A DNA stretch of 64,000 nt from SHVO01 sp041905795 (GTDB lineage Bacteria; Pseudomonadota; Alphaproteobacteria; Rhodospirillales; Rhodospirillaceae): positions 62,001 to 126,000 of the forward strand of contig JAYRKL010000005.1 of the NCBI GenBank assembly GCA_041905795.1, given 5' to 3'. Below the pieces are notes generated by a model. That model was not told where the DNA came from. It ran no database searches and was given only the letters and a program-made list of their open reading frames with translations. Each line of letters starts with the position of its first letter. Position 1 is the first letter of the stretch. The position numbers and the translations under genes were made by a program. Of this stretch, positions 23,298 to 29,792 are shown piece after piece.

Positions 23298-24923
23298 CTA
23301 CGGGCACGTCCCCGCGGTCGGCTTATGCAGCAGGACCGCGCCCGCCAGGACGTCGGTGGGCTTGCCGTCGGCCATCGCCTGTTTGCCGTTGATGAACACC
23401 TGCTCAACGCCTTCCGACAGTTCCTTGGCCTTCACGTAGTCGGCCTTCTGCTTGAAGTTTTTCGGGTCGAACACGGTGACGTCGGCGAAATAGCCTTCGC
23501 GCAGGTAGCCGCGCTTCTCGAGGCCGTAGATGTCCGCCGGGCGGCCGGTGGACGAGCGGATGAACTCGGCCAGGGTGATCACCTTATCCTGCGTCACGTA
23601 CTTCTCGTACTTGCGGGCGAAGGAGGCGTATTGGCGCGGATGGTTGTCGGAACCGTCCGACGACGTCACCACCCAGGGCTGTTTCATGAAGGCGGCGATG
23701 TCGGGCTCGGTCATGTTGAACGAGGCGATGGAGCCGCCGTTGGTGCCCGACTTGATGATGCGGATGACGGCGTCGATGGGCTCGATCTTCCATTTGTCGG
23801 CGATTTCATTGAGCCGCATGCCGGTCCACTCCTGGTTCTGGGAGATCAGCAGGGTCTTGTCGGCGCCACCTCTTTTCCTCATGAACTCGCGGCCTTCGAC
23901 GCGGATCTTCTCCAGCTGCACCGGGTCGTCGAAGCGCTTGAGCAGCGCCTGGCGGCCGCCGTCTTCGGCCCAGCGCGGCAGGAAGGCGGCGTTGATCCCG
24001 GTGGAGGATGCGGTCCAGGGGTATTGGTCGGCGGTGATCACCATGCCCTGCGCGCGGGCAGCGTTGATCTGGGCGATGATCTCCGGCGCCTTCCCGGCCA
24101 CTTCGATGCCCAGCATCTTGATATGGCCGATATGCAGGGGAATCTGCGCCTCGCGGCCGATGCGCAGGACTTCGGCGGTGGACGCCATCACGCCCACGGT
24201 GTAGGTCGACTCATCGCGCTCATGGGTGTCGTAGATGCCGCCTCTTTTCGCGGCTTCCTTGGCCACTTCGATCACTTCCTCGGTCTTGGCGAAGGTCTGG
24301 GGGGCGTAGTAGAGGCCGGTGGAGAGGCCCCAGGCGCCCTGGCACATGCCGCGCTTCGCCAGCGCCTTTTCCTGCTCGAGTTCCGCCGGGGTCGGCTCGC
24401 GGTTGTCGTTCTTGAGCACCGCCACGCGGATCGGGCCGAAGCCCACGAACGGCGCCACGTTGCTGCCGATGCCGTCCTTGCCGTATTTGGCGGCCATATC
24501 GGCGACGTCATAGGTGCCGCCGCCATCGACGCCGATCATCAGGGTCGTGGCCCCCTGGTAGAGCCAGGGGTAGTTGGCGCGCTGCTTGGCGTCGGGCGAA
24601 TTGAGGAAACTGGCGGGGTGGGCGTGACCATCGATGAATCCCGGCGAGACGATCTTGCCCTTGGCGTCGATGGTCTTCCTGGCGGTGTAGCGCGCGCTCG
24701 CGTTGGCGCCCACATAAGCGACCTTGTCGCCGGCGATCACCACGTCCGCGATCACCGGCGGCTGATCGGCGCCGGTGTAGACCGTGCCGCCGGCGATGAC
24801 GAAATCCGCCGGTACACTCGCGGCATAAGCCGCGGATACAAAAAAGCCCGCAGGCGCCGACGATGCCGCGAGCAGGCTGACGCCGGCCAGGAGCGAGAAC
24901 ACCTTGGTCACTGAAACCCCCAT
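23298..24923 (-). CDS. Secreted N-acyl-D-amino-acid deacylase-like amidohydrolase (paralogue 3)
   Basis: The product has about 541 residues. A signal peptide (MGVSVTKVFSLLAGVSLL...) precedes VPADFVIAGGTVYTGADQPP and the amidohydrolase domain. The metal-site motifs are GFIDGHAHPAS (HxH kept, following Asp lost), DTHERDE, HIGHIKMLG and VTSSDGSDNHP. It shares long stretches with paralogues 1 and 2, for example KTEEVIEVAKEAAKRGG and EFIRSSTGR. I start it at ATG 24923; a TTG two codons upstream would also be in frame. The Shine-Dalgarno is weak. The three paralogues differ mainly just after HxH and near the substrate loops, suggesting different acyl or amino-acid preferences. Confidence 0.86.
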   Translation of the reverse strand: MGVSVTKVFSLLAGVSLLAASSAPAGFFVSAAYAASVPADFVIAGGTVYTGADQPPVIADVVIAGDKVAYVGANASARYTARKTIDAKGKIVSPGFIDGHAHPASFLNSPDAKQRANYPWLYQGATTLMIGVDGGGTYDVADMAAKYGKDGIGSNVAPFVGFGPIRVAVLKNDNREPTPAELEQEKALAKRGMCQGAWGLSTGLYYAPQTFAKTEEVIEVAKEAAKRGGIYDTHERDESTYTVGVMASTAEVLRIGREAQIPLHIGHIKMLGIEVAGKAPEIIAQINAARAQGMVITADQYPWTASSTGINAAFLPRWAEDGGRQALLKRFDDPVQLEKIRVEGREFMRKRGGADKTLLISQNQEWTGMRLNEIADKWKIEPIDAVIRIIKSGTNGGSIASFNMTEPDIAAFMKQPWVVTSSDGSDNHPRQYASFARKYEKYVTQDKVITLAEFIRSSTGRPADIYGLEKRGYLREGYFADVTVFDPKNFKQKADYVKAKELSEGVEQVFINGKQAMADGKPTDVLAGAVLLHKPTAGTCP

Positions 24924-25095
24924 GAACAAACCACTGGGTGAAAGGATAGGGCGCGGCCCCCGCCCTTTTCCAGTGACTTAAGCTGATGGGGTCATGATCC
25001 TGATGTCGGAGACATATAGTCCCCGGCTATAGGGACGGGTTCCAGGCGCCTGGCCGGCTGGAATGGTTGTGGGTCGGGGCGGCGCCGCCGGACGT

Positions 25096-25131
25096 CCCAC
25101 CCCTCCTCTTCGAGGCAGAAGAGGAGGGGTG
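25096..25131. terminator. Perfect 15-bp hairpin downstream of the 25147 gene
   Basis: CCACCCCTCCTCTTC and GAAGAGGAGGGGTGG flank a six-base loop, 16 bases beyond the minus-strand stop. There is no T-tract on either side, so this may be a transcript-stabilising or Rho-assisted end structure rather than a classical intrinsic terminator. Confidence 0.55.
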
Positions 25132-25146
25132 GATTTGCCGGATGAC

Positions 25147-26028
25147 TCAGATACCGCAACCCGCCGTCAGGTTGGAAACCGTGGTCGAGCCGGTGACCGT
25201 GGCGAGATGCTCCAGCCCGATACGCGCGGTCGCCGCGGTCGGCACGATGCTGAGCGCCACGGTGGAAGCCGGCACGGCGGGCGACGCCGCGGCCGCCAGC
25301 GCGGTGGTGGTGAGCGTGACGCTGCCTTTGGCCGGAAGCGAGGCCGAGGTGTATTTGCCGAGTTCCGTGCCGGTGGCGGCGTTGCGCAGGGAGAGCGTGA
25401 TGGTTCCCGCCGTGCTGCCGGCGTTCACCAGGCGCACGGCGCCGCTGGCGCCGCTGAATCCCGGACCTTCCACATAGGCCAATCCACCGCCGATGCCGCA
25501 GCTGCCTTGGTTGATGAGCGCGGCCGCGGTCTTGCTGAGCTGCTGCACCGTACCGCGGAAGGTCGCCGTGACCGAGACGGTGAGCGCCGCGGCCTGTTGC
25601 GCCGCGGAGAGCGCGGGCGTGGCGCCGGCGGCGATGGTGGCCGCGGTCACCTCGATGGCGGCGCCGGCCGGGATCGAGGCGCTGGTCCAGACACCCAGCG
25701 ACGTCCCCGCCGCCGCGTCATACAGCTTGGCGCTCACGGTGCCGGCACTTTTGCCCCCGTTGGCGAAGCGGAAGACCTGGGTGGTGGCGGCGTTATTGGC
25801 CACGCCGGCGTATAGCACGGCCGGGCCGGCGCGATCGAACGCCGCGGTCGCGGCCAGGGCCGCCACCGGCGCCTGACCGGCCCGCGCCGTGGCGCTCGCC
25901 GGTGCGCTCGCCGATGCGCTCGTGGGCGCGACGGCGCCCGGCACATCCGCGTCTTCGTCCTCGGCCCCGAACACCGGCAGCGCCAGCACCGCCGCAATCA
26001 GACCTGTCGCGATGAATGTCCTGTTCAT
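25147..26028 (-). CDS. Secreted protein with two copies of a beta-rich module (unknown function)
   Basis: I do not recognise a named family. The product has 293 residues. A signal peptide (MNRTFIATGLIAAVLALPVFGA) is followed by an acidic and then Ala/Ser/Pro-rich linker. Two related modules come next. The first contains QVFRFANGGKSAGTVSAKLY...GVWTSASIPAG and the second AVRLVNAGSTAGTITLSLRN...GKYTSASLPAKG. The same module pattern occurs four times in the large protein at 29793-32468, so the two proteins share a domain family. Composition (Ala, Thr, Ser, Gly) suggests an extracellular or cell-surface beta-sandwich. It stands alone, with a hairpin at its 3' end and about 120 bp of non-coding sequence on that side. 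Confidence 0.72.
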   Translation of the reverse strand: MNRTFIATGLIAAVLALPVFGAEDEDADVPGAVAPTSASASAPASATARAGQAPVAALAATAAFDRAGPAVLYAGVANNAATTQVFRFANGGKSAGTVSAKLYDAAAGTSLGVWTSASIPAGAAIEVTAATIAAGATPALSAAQQAAALTVSVTATFRGTVQQLSKTAAALINQGSCGIGGGLAYVEGPGFSGASGAVRLVNAGSTAGTITLSLRNAATGTELGKYTSASLPAKGSVTLTTTALAAAASPAVPASTVALSIVPTAATARIGLEHLATVTGSTTVSNLTAGCGI

Positions 26029-26238
26029 TCTGTTCCCCGTGCATGAAACATTGACCGGGCGGAAGCGTAGCCGCGCGCCGCCCGTTGTCCATGGGTTTTT
26101 TACCCGCCATCAGCGCGCCGTGAAGGGGATCCCCCCGTTCAACCTGGCCGGGCAAGGCCATTCTCTTCACGGCGCGTGATTGAACGCCCTTCGGGCTGGG
26201 TCTAGACTCCTGCGATATAGGTTTGGGAGGACATCCGT

Positions 26239-26673
26239 ATGAAGCCCCACACGATCCTCGGCCCGCTGACACTCGCCCTGCCCATCGCCCTCACTTTTCT
26301 TGCGGGCACTTCAGCGGACGCCGCCGATGCCCAGGCGCCCGCCAAGCTTGAGGCGCCGGGCGTGGTGGCCCTGCAGCAGGAGACCAGCGGCTGGGTCTAT
26401 CGGCAATTCCCCACCGGCCTGCGCCTGTATGTCTGGGACAAGGATGCGCCCGGGAAATCGAATTGTAACAGGGAATGCGCCTTCGCCTGGCCGCCGCTCT
26501 ACGCCGAGCTTGAGTCCAAAGCCACCGGCGACTGGACCGTGATCAAGCGCGATGAAGGCAAAGTGCAGTGGGCCTATAAAAAGCGGCCGGTCTACATGCT
26601 GTTCCACGACGATCCCCGCAACCCGGCGGGCAACGGCCAGGAAAACGGCGCCTGGCACCTGCTGGAGCCGTAG
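26239..26673 (+). CDS. Exported COG4315-type (secreted repeat) protein, single domain
   Basis: The product has 144 residues with an N-terminal signal peptide ending about SADAADA. The body shows the pattern of the COG4315/Lipoprotein_15 secreted-repeat family: RLYVWDKDAPGKSNCNREC, then AFAWPPLYA, then GDWTVIKRDEGKVQWAYKK and RPVYMLFHDD. The conserved Cys pair and WAYKxRPVY motif recur in the multi-domain protein at 38174-39538. The biochemical role of the family is unknown. ATG 26239 is preceded by GGGAGGAC. The spacer upstream (26029-26238) contains an 11-base inverted pair (26115-26125 and 26165-26175) and otherwise no gene. Confidence 0.8.
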   Translation: MKPHTILGPLTLALPIALTFLAGTSADAADAQAPAKLEAPGVVALQQETSGWVYRQFPTGLRLYVWDKDAPGKSNCNRECAFAWPPLYAELESKATGDWTVIKRDEGKVQWAYKKRPVYMLFHDDPRNPAGNGQENGAWHLLEP

Positions 26674-26733
26674 TTCCAGGCTTCAGGCACGTTTTGCTTG
26701 TGACATCATGGCCCGCCTTTGGCTGGAGAGACC

Positions 26734-27543
26734 ATGCGCCGCCCGATTGTCGCCTTCCTGTTTACGGCCCTCGCCGCTCCGGCCGCGTTCGCCTGGGGCG
26801 GCGACAACCACCGCATCATCTGCGGCATCGCCTGGGAAGAGACGACGCCCGCGGCGCGCGTGAAGATTTCCGAGATCCTGGGCCAGGACGGGCGCGACGC
26901 CTTCGCGGACTCATGCCTGTGGGCGGATCAATATCGCGATGAAGGCCATAAGGAGACCGAAGGATGGCACTATGTGAATGTGCCGCCGGGCGCCACCGCC
27001 GTCGACATCGCCCGCGACTGCAAAGAGCCCGCCAGCTGCGCCCTGATGCAGATCGCGCGCACCGAGAATGTTCTGAAAGCCAAAGCGCCGCTCGCGGAGA
27101 AGGCCATGGCGCTCAAGTTCATGGCCCACCTCGCCGGCGACATCCACCAGCCGCTGCACGCGGGCCATGCCGAGGACCGGCGCGGCGGCGCCTTCAAAGG
27201 CAAATTCCTCGGCCAGGACTATGACTTTCACTGGCTATGGGATGACGGCCTGACCACCGCCCTGCACCGCCCCTGGCGCGACATCGCCAACGAGATGCGG
27301 GTCAGGACCACCCAGGCGCAGCGCCGGGCGTGGCGCAAATCCGTCCCGCTGGATTGGGCCAACGAGAGCCTCGCCATCGCCAACAGCCCCGGCGTCGATT
27401 ACGCCGACCACGGCACTCCCTTCGACCTCGGCGCCGACTATCAGCAGAAGCAATTACCGATCATCTTCGACCGCCTGTCGCGGGCGGGCGTGCGCCTGGG
27501 CGACCTGCTGGCTCAGGCGTTGGACTCGAACGTATCCAAATAG
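26734..27543 (+). CDS. S1/P1-family nuclease (zinc-dependent, exported)
   Basis: S1/P1 nucleases are three-zinc phosphodiesterases that degrade single-stranded nucleic acids and remove 3'-phosphates. The product has about 269 residues. Its signal peptide (MRRPIVAFLFTALAAPAAFA) would release a mature N-terminal Trp in WGGDNHRII, as required because the N-terminal Trp and the following His bind zinc in this family. The signature MAHLAGDIHQPLHAGHAEDR and the later YDFHWLWDDGL supply further ligands. Start ATG 26734; ATG 26719 is possible but spoils the signal peptide. Its 3' end overlaps the convergent D-cysteine desulfhydrase-like gene by 31 bp. It could scavenge phosphate and nucleosides from extracellular nucleic acid. 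Confidence 0.88.
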   Translation: MRRPIVAFLFTALAAPAAFAWGGDNHRIICGIAWEETTPAARVKISEILGQDGRDAFADSCLWADQYRDEGHKETEGWHYVNVPPGATAVDIARDCKEPASCALMQIARTENVLKAKAPLAEKAMALKFMAHLAGDIHQPLHAGHAEDRRGGAFKGKFLGQDYDFHWLWDDGLTTALHRPWRDIANEMRVRTTQAQRRAWRKSVPLDWANESLAIANSPGVDYADHGTPFDLGADYQQKQLPIIFDRLSRAGVRLGDLLAQALDSNVSK

Positions 27544-28517
27544 GCGAAGAGTCCCACCGATCCGCCGGTGTGCACGAACACCACGTCGGAGTCCTTGGCG
27601 AACCTGCCCTTGCGCACGTGGTCGATGAGGCCGGCCATGGCCTTGCCGCTGTAGACCGGATCCAGGAGGATTCCCTCCAGGCGCGCCAGCAGCTGCAGCG
27701 CTTCGACCATGCCGGGCGTCGACTGGCCGTAGCCGGGGCCGACATAGCCGCTGTCCGCCACCACCTGATCGCGTTTGACCACGCCCTCGAGCCCCATATG
27801 CGCCTCGGTCTTCCGGGCAAGCGCGAACACGTCGTCTTCCTGCTTGGCGCGTTCCTGCTTGACGCTGATGCCCATGGTCGGAATGCCGCTGTTGAGCGCC
27901 GCCATGCCGGTCACAAACCCCGCCTGGGTCCCGGCGCTGCCGGTCGCCAGGTAGACGTGGCCGATCTTGACGCCCCTGGCGTTCGCCTGCCCCAGCAGTT
28001 CCATGGCCACTTCGGCGTAGCCCAGCGCGCCGACCGCGTTTGAACCGCCGCCGGGGATCACATAAGGCGTCTTGCCTTGAGCGCGCAGTCCGCCGGCCAG
28101 GGCCTCCATCTCCAGGTTCATGTCCGCCGCCGGTCCGTGACGGTGGATCTCCGCTCCGCACAACTGATCCAGGAGGACGTTGCCGTTCTTGGTGTAGTCC
28201 CGGCTGGTGAACCCGGTGCGGTCCTGGAGCAGGATATGACAGGCGAGGCCCAGCCGGGCCGCAGCCGCCGCGGTCTGCCGGGCATGGTTGGACTGCGTCG
28301 CCCCTTGGGTGATGACGGTATCGGCGCCCTGCGCCAGGGCCTCGCCCATCAGGAACTCCAGCTTGCGGGTCTTGTTGCCGCCGGTAGCCAGCCCGGTGCA
28401 GTCGTCGCGCTTGATCCACAGGCGCGGTCCGCCCAGGTGCCGGGTCAACCGTTCGAGGGGTTCGAACGGTGTCGGCAGATGGGCCAGACGGACCCTGGGA
28501 AAGCGCGCGAAGTGCAT
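27513..28517 (-). CDS. D-cysteine desulfhydrase / ACC deaminase family PLP enzyme
   Basis: This is a cytosolic fold-type II PLP enzyme. The product has 334 residues. Family-typical features are the N-terminal RLAHLPTPFEPLERLTRHLG, WIKRDDCTGLATGGNKTRKL with the PLP Lys near residue 50, TQGATQSNHARQTA, and the C-terminal VFVHTGGSVGLFAY. The pattern fits D-cysteine desulfhydrase, which makes pyruvate, H2S and ammonia. L-cysteate sulfo-lyase and ACC deaminase have the same fold, and these alternatives need a residue-level comparison. Convergent overlap with the S1/P1 nuclease gene at the 3' end. With three D-aminoacylase-like genes nearby, a D-amino-acid catabolic role is plausible but inferred. 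Confidence 0.85.
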   Translation of the reverse strand: MHFARFPRVRLAHLPTPFEPLERLTRHLGGPRLWIKRDDCTGLATGGNKTRKLEFLMGEALAQGADTVITQGATQSNHARQTAAAAARLGLACHILLQDRTGFTSRDYTKNGNVLLDQLCGAEIHRHGPAADMNLEMEALAGGLRAQGKTPYVIPGGGSNAVGALGYAEVAMELLGQANARGVKIGHVYLATGSAGTQAGFVTGMAALNSGIPTMGISVKQERAKQEDDVFALARKTEAHMGLEGVVKRDQVVADSGYVGPGYGQSTPGMVEALQLLARLEGILLDPVYSGKAMAGLIDHVRKGRFAKDSDVVFVHTGGSVGLFAYLDTFESNA

Positions 28518-28628
28518 GGTTGGCTCCCTGAAAAAAGACCGGGCGAGTTTAGAGGGAGACCGCCCCCTATTGAAAGAGTGGCGGCTGATCGGTGAAACTT
28601 CCCCAGGGATTTATCCAGGGAGAATGTC

Positions 28629-29624
28629 ATGAAACGCCGTCTTTTGAGCGCCGTCCTCGGCGCCGCCATCGCCGTCTCGGCCGCAAATGCCGCCGAGACC
28701 AATCACGCCGTCACCCAGGCCCAGTTCGACACATGGAAGAAGGAGCTTTCCAACTGGGGGCGCTGGGGCAAGGACGACGAGAAAGGCACCCTCAACCTGA
28801 TCACGCCCGAGAAGCGCAAGGCCGCCGCGGCCCTGGTGAAGGACGGGGTTTCCGTGTCCATGGCGCGCGACGCCGACGAGGAGAAATCCATCGACAACAG
28901 CCAGCCCTACGAGCACGCCATGAACGGCGTCAACCCGGCGGCGTCATCGGACCGTTTCTCCGTGAGCTTCCACGGCTACGCCCACACCCACCTCGACGCC
29001 CTCGGGCACCATTTCCTGGACGGCAAGCTCTACAACGGCTTCGCCCGCGACGAATGGGTCACGATGAAGGACGGCGCCCGCAAGGGCGCCATCACCCAGA
29101 CCATGAACGGCATCCTGACGCGGGGTATCCTGGTGGACATCCCGCGTCTCAAGGGCGTCGAATACCTGGAACCCGGCACCGCGATCTACGCCGAGGACCT
29201 CGAGGCCTGGGAGAAGTTCGCGGGCGTCAAGATCATGCCGGGCGACGCGGTCTTCGTCCGCACCGGACGCTGGACGCGGCGCGCCAAGACCGGCCCCTGG
29301 GACATCGGCAAACAGTCGGCCGGCCTCGACGCCTCGGTGCTGCCGTGGATCAAGGCCCGGGACATCGCCATCATGGGCAGCGAGTCGGCCCTGAGCGTGA
29401 CGCCGATCCCCACCGCAACCCCGATCACCAACCCCGATGACTATCTGCCGGTGCACAATTTCGTGCTGGTGGCGTTCGGCATGCAGCTGATCGACAACTG
29501 CGACCTCGACGCCCTCGCAAAAGCAGCCGCCGAACGCAAACGCTGGGAGTTCATGTTCACCGCCTCGCCCCTGCGCATCAAGAACGGCACCGGATCGCCG
29601 ATCAACCCGATCGCGACTTTTTAG
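28629..29624 (+). CDS. Exported cyclase-family (kynurenine formamidase-like) hydrolase
   Basis: The product has 331 residues. A signal peptide (MKRRLLSAVLGAAIAVSAANAA) precedes a PF04199-type domain. The metal-binding signature HTHLDALGHH lies near residue 119, with GDAVFVRTGRW and ALSVTPIPTATP further on. The family hydrolyses N-formyl or cyclic amide and lactone bonds, often with Mn or Zn. Kynurenine formamidase itself is shorter and cytosolic, so this exported, longer version has an unknown substrate. It is divergent from the desulfhydrase-like gene with a 111-bp spacer. Its TAG stop codon coincides with the first bases of a short palindromic repeat at 29622-29680. Confidence 0.83.
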   Translation: MKRRLLSAVLGAAIAVSAANAAETNHAVTQAQFDTWKKELSNWGRWGKDDEKGTLNLITPEKRKAAAALVKDGVSVSMARDADEEKSIDNSQPYEHAMNGVNPAASSDRFSVSFHGYAHTHLDALGHHFLDGKLYNGFARDEWVTMKDGARKGAITQTMNGILTRGILVDIPRLKGVEYLEPGTAIYAEDLEAWEKFAGVKIMPGDAVFVRTGRWTRRAKTGPWDIGKQSAGLDASVLPWIKARDIAIMGSESALSVTPIPTATPITNPDDYLPVHNFVLVAFGMQLIDNCDLDALAKAAAERKRWEFMFTASPLRIKNGTGSPINPIATF

Positions 29625-29680
29625 AGCATCGTGCGGAAAAGTGGGTACCGGTTTTCCGCAGAAACGATGCGACCAAACAA
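29622..29680. repeat. Short palindromic element, copy A
   Basis: A nested double hairpin: outer stem GCATCGT (29626-29632) with ACGATGC (29664-29670), inner stem GCGGAAAA (29633-29640) with TTTTCCGC (29652-29659), core GTGGGTACCGG, tail GACCAAACA. The leading TAG is the stop codon of the cyclase gene. A diverged copy with different stem sequences but the same structure and tail lies at 49183-49240. It belongs to a repeat type widespread in alphaproteobacteria. Confidence 0.8.
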
Positions 29681-29683
29681 TAG

Positions 29684-29728
29684 GTTAGAGTCTCGCGCGT
29701 GATTCTTAAATCACGCACGAGACTCTAG
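29684..29728. repeat. Inverted repeat directly following palindromic element A
   Basis: TTAGAGTCTCG...GCGTGATT pairs with AATCACGC..CGAGACTCTAG around a small loop. The AGAGTCT piece is also found right after the tail of copy B (49240-49246), suggesting it belongs to the repeat element rather than being independent. Confidence 0.6.
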
Positions 29729-29738
29729 ACCGCCCAAA

Positions 29739-29777
29739 AGCAAAACACCCCGCTTGCAAAAGCGGGGTGTCTTTTGT
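29739..29777. terminator. Bidirectional Rho-independent terminator
   Basis: ACACCCCGCTT and AAGCGGGGTGT form a stem around a short loop, followed by CTTTTG on plus and TTTTGCTTTT on minus. It separates the plus-strand cyclase gene from the minus-strand large secreted protein gene and can act for both. Confidence 0.82.
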
Positions 29778-29792
29778 CCGGCCTGCTGCCTG

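Noticed and set aside
24927..24929. TTG start for the third amidohydrolase paralogue
   Set aside because: An ATG two codons downstream gives an equally good signal peptide and no Shine-Dalgarno favours the TTG.
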